Part shown: in pieces, positions 1 through 11,300 of the stretch
Numbering within the stretch: the first letter of the stretch is position 1
Layout of the letters: every line of letters begins with the position of its first letter
NCBI GenBank assembly: GCA_001655205.1
Contig: LPNZ01007893.1
Location: 1-39,558, forward strand
DNA from: Lenisia limosa
Lineage: Eukaryota > Breviatea
DNA: 39,558 nucleotides
Reading direction: 5' to 3'
Position numbers and translations under genes: made by a program
The notes under the pieces: model-generated
What the model was told of the DNA's origin: nothing
What the model saw: the letters and a program-made list of their open reading frames with translations, nothing else
Database searches by the model: none

Positions 1-3000
1 TGGTGTTAGCCTCAAGTTGCTCTCGGGCTATGCGAGCCTCATTATCAGCACGCAAAGTTGCACTGAAGGTGTAAATGGTGATGGCATGCATGTAATTGTG
101 TTACTTTTATGATGACAGAATTTAGCGTGTGGTCAATGTCACAAACGCCGCAAACAGGCGTCGATCAAGAGATCGCCTTAGTTCATCCTCCTCGCGAGTG
201 GCCGTGTCGCGCGCCTCATTTGAGCGTGCACGCGCCTGGCTGACGTTTCTCTCACTTTCGGCGGTGATTCGGTCGGATTCCATTCGTGCAGTCTCCACAC
301 GCGCGTCTGCGCAAATGAGAGCCAAATATTATAAAAGGTCCAAAAGGTGTTGTACCATGCTATAGCAACTTTCTCCTATCATCTGTACATATCATGTCAA
401 AAGAGAACACTAAATATTTCTAATTATAATTCCAGGTTTTCTATTTTGCATTAGCAGAAAAAAAAACAGGTACCTTCACACTCAGCAGAAGGATCCATAC
501 TCACCAGCAGCTCTTGTGATGAGGGCTATTTCATCCTTTACCCGTCGGTCTTGAGCTAAAATTGTAATCAGTTGCAGACTAATCTTCTAAATGTTGCTAA
601 ATATTGTATCCCAATTTTTATCATGTTTAGGTGAGATATTCTAATTAAAAAAAAAAAGTCCGGCTGCTTACTGGTTTGTGCTTCGTCGATTTCCCTCTTC
701 ATTCTCTCTTGCATCGCTTGAAGTGCGGCCATGTGTGAGTTCTATCCAAGGTAAAAGAGGTTAAAGAGACCGGGTTTATCCCAACAAGAGGGACCGTTTT
801 GTCAAGATAATAGTAATGAATGCCTAACCAAGTTCCTCATTCGTCAGCCCTAGTCTTATGCACACGACCCACTCTGAGATCTTGCATTCCCTTCTGATGC
901 CACTCTTCAGCCTGGCTGGTCTCTTCTGATCTTCGCGCACTTCCCTCAGCAACGGCGGCGCCTTCCACTGCGGCTGCCCGGGCCTTTGGCGGTTAGAGGG
1001 AGGGGACAAAGCAAGCATTTCACACAATACAAAAATAAAGATATGATAAGTATAACAGAAATGAGGTGCACCTAGCCTAAGACAAGGAAAGTATTCAGCA
1101 ATGCCATATAATAGAGAGTAGGAGTGTCAGAGAAGTAGCGAACTGCGACAGTATCAGACTTGCCCCGGGAACTAATCCCTGCAAACTTCAGCTTGTTCAA
1201 CCCGTGCTCTTTCTCTCTGCAGTTGACTTGCTTGCTCCTATAAATGTGAACACAGATCAGTTGCAAAATAAAAATACTATGAGAAAGTTAATTTTAATCT
1301 CTGTACACCTTTGAAGAAATCAATTGAAAAAATACAATAAAATAGAGTTCTGGAAAATTGGAGCTCTAGATCCAATTTCTCCCACTTCAAACACTTCCAT
1401 TCAAAAATCAAATTCCATTTAGATCTGGTGACCTCGGTAAATTCGAAGAAAACGGATTCCTCCTAGTTTTGGGATGAGCCAAGGAACTCATTATTACTGC
1501 TGGTGGCGAGGTTTGCTCATAGAGAGAAGACCTTACATATTTGATAAGTATGGTAGTTTTGACAGTTTAGAATATTCCGCCTGTTCTGATTGAGGATCGT
1601 ATTCGTGCCTTGGCGCCCTTCATTGGAAACATAATGCTTGTTGGTGACGCTAAGCCCCATCTTTCCCTCCTCGTAACCTTCACTTGTCTTCTCAACGAAG
1701 AAGGTCTTCCTCTCGATACCTTAGACAACGATGTGGGTGTCCATACGTCGTATTATTTATCCACCAGAGCTCCTTACCTCATTTGTCTGCCTGACGAGTC
1801 TTGCCTCCGACTTGAGACTGATGATTTCATCATCCATTGTCAGGGCCTTTGTGCGAGCCTTCGAGAGCTGGTCTTCTAAGTCTGCCACCCGCTGAGTACT
1901 GGTCTGGTTCTGGGAATGTTGTGAGTTTGAATCGCTGTTAGTGTTGAGAGCACATCTCTTTCCTGTACTCTAAACTACTTTTTATAACATTCTTTGTTGA
2001 ATATGTGTAAGAAGAAGGGCACTAGATGTTCTCATCAGCCCACCAAATTCTGCTTGGCCCTCAAGTCATTAGCTGTTTGCTCAGCATCGGCCAGTCGATT
2101 GGTTTTGGACGAAAGGTTCGACTCCAGTTCAGCCACTCGCTGCCTCAAGTTCGAAAGTTCAACGGACGAAACTCCAGGCTAATGATAAGACCATGTCCAG
2201 CTTGATCACAGCAATGGCTCAAATAGCTATTTCTGTAGTAAAGGATTATAGCACGCACCTGAGCGTTATTAAGGGACTCGATTGTGTCTTCGGCATTAGC
2301 AACGTCTTCTGAGAGACGACGGATCGTATCATCACGGCTCATGATCTGCGACTCCAGCTCCTTGATCTGCTCGGTGTCACAATATAAGCGAGTAGTTATG
2401 CATATGTATTTCGAATAATGTGTCCATTTCGTCTCCAAAAAAGAATCGATAGGACTCAGTCTTTTTTGGAACAGAGTAAATTCTAAAGATAGGGTGCATG
2501 TGGGTCCAAGGTATTTCAATAAGTGGAACTCATCCCACTTTGGTATTCTGTGATGCAGCCGCTGTCTTGTTTGACTCCATTCGCTTCTCCTAGGTTGTTA
2601 TCATGGATGAAACCCAAAGAGTAGTACGAATATCTCGAAATGTTTATTGGATAGAGAACCCAACTTTTTCTTGCTTGATTTCTTCGTCTAAAAGAGCCAT
2701 TCGTCTCTGTTTTTCGAGAGCCTGTTGTGTGAGTTCAGTGTTTGGGACAACAATTTCAGGGAAGGGTTCGCTCACCAATTCTCCGCCGTATTTGTCGTTT
2801 AGAGCCTCAATATTCTTGAAGTGGGCTGCTCTCAATGTGGTTCTTTCCTCGTCCTGAGGTTAGGAAGATTAGAATGAAATAATACGATTCGAAATTGAGC
2901 AAAATCTCCTTTTTGGATGAGCTTTTTATTTTTTAACTACAGACGCTGCCACCTCCTTTTTAGATGAGCCCAAAATTTTCACATTTGGCCTTTATCCCCC

Positions 3001-5515
3001 GTTGGCAAACCTCTTTAGTGTCCCACTCCCTTTGGAGTTGTTTGATTCGGTTTTCGCCCGCCTTTCTCGCTTCTCTTTCATCATCCTGGGAATAAATAAC
3101 ATACTCAGTCAACAAACCTCCAAATCTTCATTCATTTGTCGAAGCTTTTTCTTCTGTATTCTTTCCAAGTCTTCCACCTAAACAGTCATGGCAATGTCAA
3201 GGTTACTTGCAATATTATAATATAAACTGGAGATATTTGATCACGATCATTTCCCACTTCCTCATCAAACGACTGCTTCATTTTCTTCATGGTGTCGGCA
3301 TGCTTAGATTTCGCCTGGCCCGGGGTCATTAAGAGCAAAATAGGCTGTATTGAGCAGAAGACTTTACACCATCAAGCTATTCCGTCCTAACAATTACCCA
3401 CCATATTTTGTTTTTTAAAACCATTCCAAGCAAATAAAGGAAACCAACAGCACCATAGGTAGGGCTTCCCTACGGTCCCAAAAAAAGACTGAAGCTCTTG
3501 ATAAATCCTCGATAAATATCGATATTTAAACGGTCTTTTTCGGACCATAGGGAAGCCCTAGTCATAGGACAATTTATACTACGTTTAGTAAAATATTAAA
3601 TCATAATATATATGACAGAGACTGTATCTTGAACCAGACTGCCCCATCATGCAAGTAGGTCTCTCAACCAACCGCCTTAATTTCTTCAGAATGCGCAACC
3701 TCAATTTGTTCTAAATGTCACATTAATTGACAGGAACAGAATAAACGGGGGGGGGGGGGGNNNNNNNNNNNNNNNNNNNNNNNNNNNNNNNNNNNNNNNN
3801 NNNNNNNNNNNNNNNNNNNNNNNNNNNNNNNNNNNNNNNNNNNNNNNNNNNNNNNNNNCCATTTTGCGCTGATGTCCGCTCTCGAGGGCTGCTTCGCTGT
3901 TGCTCTAAACACATTACATTATGACATACTGGAATTGGTCCAATGATATTGGTCAATCTGTGATGAATGCAGGTTTATACCGATTAAGTTGAATATCTAG
4001 GAATAAACTTCAGTCATCTTACCCGTAAGGACGCGTTAGAATCATCTCGCATCCCTAGACCAGCAGATGGACGGTTTGTAGGGTCTGAAAGAGCAGTTAT
4101 AATAGTTTTGTATTTCGATATAAATAAAGCAATTGATCAGATGTAATGTGGTTTCTTAATATTGTGATCATGTTCCATATCACTTTGAACCGAATCACTC
4201 CCGTATACTATACGGAGGGGAAGTGGACCCAACAGAACTGGGGCTTGGCGAGCGGGTCTGTTTTGCAACCTCCGATTTGACCGCGGATCGATACTTCTCT
4301 TCCACTTCATTGTCTAAACTGTCAGTCTGGTATGTCGTTCAGCTTGGCGAAAATTGCCTTTGGTCCCATGGAGCCCATGTTATCTTAGTTTGCTATCGAA
4401 TACCTTTCTTTGAAGAGGCAAAGCTCGGGACTTTGTGGATTTCCTTTTCTTTGGTCTTAGCAGGGGTGGAGCCAGTGCTCTTGATAGGAGCTATATGGTC
4501 AAGAGCAAACTAGACAAACCGAGTGCACCGAGGGGTGCCTTTAGTGGCTGACGAGTGATGGGCGCCAAGGCGGCTGGGCCCTGGGAAATGAATCAAATCA
4601 GGAAGTGCATGTGGATCCTGAAAAGCAGAATAATATGATGAAGTTTGTGAAACATTGATGGAATTACCTTGGCAGCAGGAGTTGTCGCCCTTGCCGGGGT
4701 TGAAACAGCCTTTTTCGACTCCTCCTTTTCTTTCTTCAGCTTCTCCTATCAAGTAATAAAAATTGAATTCTCTGGAGACAGACATCATGTTACATATTGT
4801 TTAAAAACCGTTGATTAGTTTTGAACAAATGAATATGAGTAGACCCCTTCAGACCTTTTCCTTGTTGAAAAGCTCCTTGTAATACTCATCACATGGGTGT
4901 TCCCATTTGGACTCGCCGGTTTTGAAATTGAAGTAGTACACATCCTCATCACTTCCTCCTTCCATTTTACTACAACAATTACAATTACACTAAAAGCCTT
5001 TCATGTATGGGTATGGTGCATTTTGAGCAAGAAGAAAGAGGGAAACCGCTTCGATATTTTTATTGTTAGAACGGACCTTGCATGGTTGTGGGTATGAAAA
5101 TGGGAAACTCAACTTGAAAAAAAAGGGGGGAAAGAGTATCAAAATAAGTTTTGATAAGTTCAAAGTGATAGACTTCCCCAATACAATAGAGGGTATCAGT
5201 GAGGACCGATCATCCACGTAACNNNNNNNNNNNNNNNNNNNNNNNNNNNNNNNNNNNNNNNNNNNNNNNNNNNNNNNNNNNNNNNNNNNNNNNNNNNNNN
5301 NNNNNNNNNNNNNNNNNNNNNNNNNNNNNNNNNNNNNNNNNNNNNNNNNNNNNAAGTCCTTGTCTGCAACCGGGTCTGCTCCCAACCACTCGGCATAGCT
5401 CTTGATCTCTACAGGTAACGGTTATGATGAATGAAACCCCACCTTCCTTGGAAGGCTCATAAGTTGGATCATGGACCTCATCCAAGACAAGACTATCTGC
5501 TAAGGAAGATGACAT
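1..5515 (-). CDS. CEP164: CEP164-like centriolar distal-appendage protein (5' part, partial)
   Basis: CEP164 sits on distal appendages of the mother centriole and is needed for membrane docking and ciliogenesis. The first exons are 5443-5515 (begins MSSSLADSLVLDEVHDPTYE) and 5354-5408 (IKSYAEWLGADPVADKD). An N gap at 5223-5353 follows and probably hides the first tryptophan of the WW domain. Exon 4855-4969 carries the rest of that domain (VYYFNFKTGESKWEHPCDEY). This order matches the CEP164 N-terminus closely. Downstream minus-strand exons become lysine-, serine- and proline-rich, then long coiled coil, for example about 3015-3090, 2644-2857, 2262-2370, 1778-1909, 880-1000 and 120-310. A second N gap at 3761-3858 follows a G run and may remove an exon. 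An in-frame ATG 21 bases upstream (5536) is an alternative start. The gene leaves the window at base 1, so its C-terminus is not seen. The WW-region identity is secure; individual coiled-coil exon borders are approximate. Confidence 0.86.
1423..1732 (+). pseudogene. Relic of bubblegum-type long-chain acyl-CoA synthetase, antisense in a CEP164 intron
   Basis: On the plus strand, two exon-like pieces encode a short internal part of an ACSBG-type fatty acyl-CoA ligase. Piece one (1423-1510) reads SGDLGKFEENGFL and then KELIITAGGE, the end of the adenylate-forming core. Piece two (1571-1732) reads NIPPVLIEDRI and then FIGNIMLVGDAKPHLSLLVT. They are separated by a 60-bp GT...AG intron, so this is a copied genomic segment, not a retrocopy. 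A TGA at 1475-1477 stands where the family has the arginine of the G-R-x-K-E motif (a CGA to TGA change). No upstream or downstream ligase exons are visible. The piece lies between two minus-strand coiled-coil exons of the CEP164 gene (about 1170-1250 and 1778-1909). It is therefore read as a non-functional insertion; a functional copy is expected elsewhere in the genome. Confidence 0.8.
3460..3560. mobile_element. 101-bp element with terminal inverted repeats (MITE-like)
   Basis: The left end TAGGGCTTCCCTACGGTCC and the right end GGACCATAGGGAAGCCCTA are reverse complements with one mismatch over 19 bases. Similarity continues inward through an A-rich stretch and GACT/GGTC. The unit starts and ends with TA, as expected for insertion at a TA target (Tc1/mariner-like or other MITE). 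The inside is AT-rich and non-coding. It lies in non-coding sequence of the CEP164 gene, next to the 3761 gap. A diverged single end is seen near 29104. Whether it is mobile is not shown. Confidence 0.62.
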
Positions 5516-6068
5516 TGTTTCCGACTCTCCAATCAATCACCCTTTCGTCTGGCCGTTGCAAATGATGAAGTAGTTGGTTACGATATATGAGAAAAGGGCA
5601 CTTTCAAAATTGAGTCATCTCCAAAGAGATTCTCGTTTGTTGTTCGATGACTGTTTTAAATAGTTAAGAGAGCTATTGATAATTAATGTTTCTGAATAGA
5701 AAAATTAAAAAAAAGAGATAATGAATTTGTAACGGTTAAAAAGTAATAAAAAAGTGAACCCTGAGGGAATCGAACCCCCAATCTTTCGATCTGGAGTCGA
5801 ACGCGTTACCATTGCGCCAAGGATTCACCAGACGTAATCTTGGGTTCCAATTTACTTCTTATGTTAATTTTGACCACACTGGTCCATAAATCTATACGAT
5901 TTTTACACCCCTTTATCTCGCTTTGTTTGAACTGTTTGGCCTCTTTGAGCCTCTCTAAGGTAGAAATAAATAAATAAAAGAGTACTATAAGACCGGAAGA
6001 ACGACTACTTGACTGGAACATTTTGACTTTGACGACTGACTGTGACCCTTCCCCAGATCACGCCAACA
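5516..6068. other. Intergenic region between divergent genes
   Basis: The region between the CEP164 start and the HAD-family start holds the tRNA-Trp and its T-run terminator. The remainder is AT-rich and I see no further coding exon. Promoters of both flanking genes must lie here, but no motif is clear enough to call. Confidence 0.5.
5755..5826 (-). tRNA. tRNA-Trp (anticodon CCA)
   Basis: The reverse complement folds as a 72-nt tRNA. The 7-bp acceptor stem pairs GAATCCT with AGGGTTC, with one T-G pair and discriminator A. The D arm starts TGGCGC and has one mismatch at its inner pair. The anticodon stem TTCGA/TCGAA encloses the loop CTCCAGA, giving CCA. The T arm contains GGTTCGATTCC, the B box. 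There is no intron. A run of six T on the sense strand follows directly (5748-5753 as A on plus), which is a good RNA polymerase III terminator. The gene sits between the divergently transcribed CEP164-like and HAD-family genes. Confidence 0.95.
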
Positions 6069-7751
6069 ATGGAAAAACAAGTGCTTGCTGTTGATGTAGA
6101 TGAAGGTACTAATAATGACTCATATGTGTGGCTAACTTTGTCAGTTTTGGTCCCTTTCGTGGAGAACATGTCAACCTTTTTGAACAGGGTATGAGAACGT
6201 TCTTTTCCAGTGACACTGTAGGAGTTCAAAACCGAAACCACAATTGAAGACTATTTCTCTTACGAGTTTGACAAAGTTTGGAAGTGCTCTGTTGATGAAT
6301 GTGAGGATGGTATTTGACAAAGTAGTTGGGCTCTTTGTTTTACTTTTCAAAATAAATAGCTCTAATTTTTATTTATAAAGTAATAATATATTTAAGGGTA
6401 AAAGAGTGAAGAATAAGGAATTTATGGAATGAAAAATAAGATCCGGAGTTTTTGGGAGCAGTAGTTAAATTATGAGCCCGTGACTGACTTCTAAAGGCCA
6501 AGTCAAAGTGAACGCATATTTGCAAAGTGAGGACTTCCGCTCCTCCAAGCCTATTGACGGGGCTCGAGAGGCTCTGACTAAGGTATGTGACCAAATGCCT
6601 TTTCAAATAAAAAGGGGCGAAAGACAACTTTTTGAAAAAAAAACAACAAATACAGCACTAATAATTGCCACACCACAATTCGCATCCAGTATTTTTTTTC
6701 AGTAATTTCATATTCTTGAGAACAGAGTTATATTTTTCACCAGCCCAGTTGAAAGAGCACTACACCCTTGTTGTTGTAACGTCGCGTCTCAGCAGCCTCA
6801 AAGTAATGTTGTCATATTTGACAAATGAGTCATTATACCTTTTTCAGAACGTGATTGTCTTATTTTCCAGGATTTCACTGAAAAATGGCTAGAGCAGCAT
6901 TTCCCTGGCCTTTTTGAACAAGCTCTTTTTGGGTAGGTGGCTTTGGTTCTCATTATTGTTTTATAATGATGAATACTGTCTACTATCATAAAATTTAATT
7001 GCTTATCAATAGGCGGATTATTGGAGCTCCTCATCAAAAAAAAAAAAAAAAAAANNNNNNNNNNNNNNNNNNNNNNNNNNNNNNNNNNNNNNNNNNNNNN
7101 NNNNNNNNNNNNNNNNNNNNNNNNNTTGTCAGGTTTTATTAAATAGCCCCAAAAGACCCTTGAGTGATCCTAAAAACTGATGCCGCTGAAGCCCTGACAC
7201 TGTTATTTATTTTCCAAAATCTTGTTGCCTTCAACTCTTTCAGATACACCTAATTAGCTTTTTCGGAGTATAAGTGGTAAAATTGTTCAATAAGGGGACA
7301 TTCATCTGACTCAAATAGTAGCGTCACGTATTGTGTGAACGGCTTTGGCCTTAGTTCTTTTTATTCAATATTGCAGAAACCATTATGGAGAAGGAAAGAG
7401 AAGAAAGAAGTCGGAAATGTGCATGCAAGTTGGAGCAAGTATGGAGGCGATGGCTTTTCTGTTATTGAAACCACTCTTAGAATCTAACTGTTGCAGAGAT
7501 GCTTATTGACGACTGTTTGAAGTATGCAATTGACTGCAATGACGCCAACATTAAAGTTTGCTTTCACGCCCACATTTACCTTTAGTGCGTTCTGTTTGAT
7601 CGCAACAATTCATACCCGTGGAATGATTCTGATGACCTCCCGGAGCTCACAACAAGGTTTGAAACGTCACATCTTTTATGTTAAAATCATATCATGTTTC
7701 AGACATCAAAGAGCTATGCATCATGAACATCATGGACTAAATAGCTTTTGA
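6069..7751 (+). CDS. HAD-superfamily 5'(3')-deoxyribonucleotidase-like phosphatase (NT5C type)
   Basis: About ten small exons join in frame. The protein starts MEKQVLAVDVDE|VLVPFVENMSTFL, where VDVDEV is HAD motif I (nucleophile aspartate). It continues EDYFSYEFDKVWKCSVDE and LQSEDFRSSKPIDGAREAL, then YTLVVVTSR (motif II), WLEQHFPGLFEQALFG, NHYGEGKKRSK (motif III lysine) and EMLIDDCLKYAIDC (motif IV acids). It ends YPWNDSDDLPELTT and a short histidine-rich tail HQRAMHHEHHG. The family removes phosphate from (deoxy)nucleotides or related small substrates in the cytosol; the substrate here is unknown. The first intron starts GTACTAA and the next is about 33 nt. An N gap (7055-7125) after an A run falls in an intron, so the known exons look complete. 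It is transcribed away from the tRNA and the CEP164 gene. Confidence 0.82.
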
Positions 7752-8392
7752 AAACTATTATACTACAATGGAAGTATGTGAATAAGTGGGCGAAATGTCG
7801 CATTATCTGTTATCATTATATCTCCTATGATTATTGCAGTGTAATATAAAGGTTAAAAGAATCTACAATGAGGGGAGGGTTAAAAATCACAATTCCTAAT
7901 AAAATCTTCCGCAGAGCGACATCATGGACTGAAATCACGAATCTGCTTCTTCCCGAAGAGTAAACCGTTCACTTATTCTCATGGTATTCTGAATTTAAAA
8001 TGTTTTGTTGTTTTTCCTGGGTTTCCTTTTTAAAGTTCGTACAATATGTGGAAGGACACAACGTAGAAATTGCATAGATAAAAGGATAAAGCGACAATTT
8101 TGTTGTCCCAAAGGTCAACCGATATGGTCATTGGTTCGTCACCGGCAGGTCACCACTTCACCACTGGGACTCACTTACTGCTCACTTATCACTCACTGTG
8201 ACTGGGGGGAACATCAAAGGAACATGGTGCAGCAGACATGGTACAGGCATGGTGTGGACATGCCACCTATTAGGACACCACACAATACCTTGAATACAGT
8301 GAACCCCCAGTATATTTTAAATAAAAATACAATTTTGAAAAAGCCAAGGACAAACATTGACAGAAGATGGAAGTGATGTAGTAGTGCGAAAT
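7752..8392 (+). other. Intergenic region upstream of the Mps1/TTK gene
   Basis: About 640 bases lie between the HAD-gene stop and the TTK start codon. A 123-codon open frame here (8005-8376) has no recognisable domain and poor exon structure. I treat the region as spacer and promoter; an untranslated first exon of TTK may lie here. Confidence 0.45.
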
Positions 8393-11300
8393 ATGAACAA
8401 AGAAGAAGGCTCAAAGCTAAGCGACGTTCGCAGTCGCTTGAAGGAGCTTGGAGAACAAAAAGCAAGATCTCACTCAAACTTTGTTGGTCCCGCTACTTTT
8501 CCTGGGCACTCTAACGATATTTAGAACCAAAGAAATACCAAAAAACGAAGACAGGCATCCCCTTCAAAGCCAAACGCTACCTCCTCCTGGATGTCCCCTA
8601 TGGTTGGAGATTCTTCCAGTGATCTTATTGCTCAGAGCGGCAATGATACAACGGGAACAACATCAACAACAAGAGGTAATGGTAACTGTTTTTGAGTGAT
8701 TTCTTTAGGAATGTCACCCTCTGAAGGCAACACTTCGTCGACCTCATCGGTTGGTAAACGGATAACTGTTCATAACTGTTATTAGAGTACCAATAGGTAT
8801 AAATATAATGCACTTCGCTAAAAAATTTTGTTTTCATAAAGCAACGTAATTATGCTATATCTCAAATAACCCATGCTTCAGAGTGTGTCAGGTTCTATTG
8901 ACTTGGAGCATCTGGTGATTCCGCCATTTAAACCTGTATGGAGGGGGTCTTTCCGCCATTTAAACCTGAATGGAGGGGGGCTTTCCACCATTTAAACCTG
9001 TATGGAGGTGGGCTTTCGTTTAAACCTGTATGGAGGGGGGCTTTCCGCCATTTAAACCTGTATGGAGGGGGGCTTTTTTTCACAATATTTTTATTGACAT
9101 TCTCTCTTACTGACCGCTAAGAAACGAGGAGTTCTTTCTGCGAAACCTACTCCAACGGTTTGCTCATGTAGTAGTATATGTATTTTTTTTTTTCATATTC
9201 GTTACACCTTTACTCTTGTGAGTATATTGTATTATATCTATGGGGATGGATTGCAAGATTACCCCTTTTAGTCCACCACAATCGAGACCAGTGGCACAAA
9301 TGCAAACACGACAACATCAAGTAAGCTTATTTGGAAGCTGTCTTACTGGTCATTTATAATTCGGTCCCTCATCGTTGTAGACAAAAATCTTCACCCCCGA
9401 AAGCTGTTTAAGCGCACTGGAGGTGAGCTCAACTCTTCAATAATTCGGATTTTGTACATGGAGTGTATACTTACCTATCCCCCATTCATATTACCGTATA
9501 TTTATGATGGATGATTCAACCTCCCCACTTCTGGTTGATGTCACTTCAACCTCCACCCGATGTTGTCTCTATCGTTTTTAAGTTATTGTTCAATCGGTTG
9601 ATGCCCAAATACCATTCCATTGATTCACCCCACCTAGGCCCTGCTCGTAGGGTTTCCCCCTCTCCTCTTCGTAACTCCCCTCCCCTTGGTGAGCAAAGCA
9701 CTCAACAATCTTCTCATATTTATGAACCAATATGTAAACCGTTGGGTTTTACTATTTTGAATGTTATTTATCAATCCTAGAACCTACCTCATCCGAACCC
9801 ATTTCGCACCCGCCCGGCCTTCCTTTTGCACCCCCTCGCGACCCACCCCAATCNNNNNNNNNNNNNNNNNNNNNNNNNNNNNNNNNNNNNNNNNNNNNNN
9901 NNNNNNNNNNNNNNNNNNNNNNNNNNNNNNNNNNNNNNNNAAGCCGCCCAGGCCTTCACGTCCGCCGAAGACGATTCCTTCTGCGAGGCTGCCACCAAAG
10001 AGGTATGACGTCTGCCCTTTGACATATGTACATGTACATAATACATATTACAAACATAATAATATCATATACTATATCATATGTACTATATCATAGATGT
10101 AATTCTATGTAGACTACAGATATGATCAAGGATTACTATAATCATATGAAACATGATATTTGGCAGCATTGAAGTTTTGTTTGTCACGCTTCAGTCCTGC
10201 ACCAAAACTACTGCACTCACGAGGCAAAAGCCCTCAAAAGCCCCGATCAATCAAAGCCACCTCCAAAAGCCTCCCCAAAGCCTCCAGAATTTCTGCCACT
10301 CCTGACTCACTTGCGATGATCGAAGAAAACGATGAAAAATCTATTTCGGCAGAGTCAGCTCTTCCCAATGATCAACCGAAGCAAACAGATGCGCCAAAAT
10401 CGGAAGTGGGTCATTTTTTTCACTGTCCCAAGTTCCAATAGAGACTTTACAGCAAAATGGATAAATACATATGTACATAATATCTAAAAATATTATTTAC
10501 TGTGACGAACTTTTGAAATACCAACACATCATTCATCTTCCAGCCTGTCAAACCACCCCAAGAGAAGCCAAAACACCAAAATGTCTTTCCAACTGAGATT
10601 TCTCTTTCACCCTCGCCTCCCCCTTCGAAACCATCATCAAACACTGGAGGAATTGTGGCGTCAGTCTCAATAGGAGCTGGCCACCAGCAGAAAATGATGA
10701 AACCTACCATCCTCTCTCCAGCGTATGGGGCTACTGGAATAACACCGTGGTATTATATATGTATGTATAGTATGTTGATATGTACATATGTATCTGATTC
10801 CTTTTATGTGGGAATAACTGAACGAATGTTAAAAGATGTTAGAAATAAGAAATAAAAAGATGTGCTAACCGATGCCGTCCTCTTTAGCACGCTTGCAACC
10901 GATTGACATTTTAGGCCTCTAATGCCGTCTTCACCAGCATTACACACGCGAAGCGCGGACAAGAAGCGGCAGATGGCCAAAACCGATAGAGTCAAAAAGC
11001 CTGACAATCCAACAGACAAGAAAGACGCAACCCCATCTGACAAGTGCGTCCCTCACCCCCCATCACTAACCCTTATAGGAAAAACAATTCAGAAAAAGTC
11101 CTTGGATCGGTGAGGGGTGACTTTCACAATTTCCCTGTTGTTATTCAGGGCAAGTTTGTTCCCAAAGACTGGAGTCCAATAAACTCTCAATACCATCAAT
11201 CTTTTTTCCGACAAAAGATCCACACGACTTATTGTGTAGGGGGTGCAAGGAGAAGCTCTTGCTCGCGAGAATGCTGAGAATCACTCTCAACGACGTGTTA

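Noticed and set aside
129-365. 78-codon plus-strand open frame
   Set aside because: It is antisense to a clear Glu/Arg/Ala-rich coiled-coil exon of the CEP164-like gene.
8005-8376. 123-codon open frame upstream of TTK
   Set aside because: No domain, no homologue recognised and no splice support; it lies in spacer DNA.
8921-9076. CRISPR-like array
   Set aside because: Units are directly adjacent with no unique spacers, and the host is a eukaryote; it is a simple tandem repeat.
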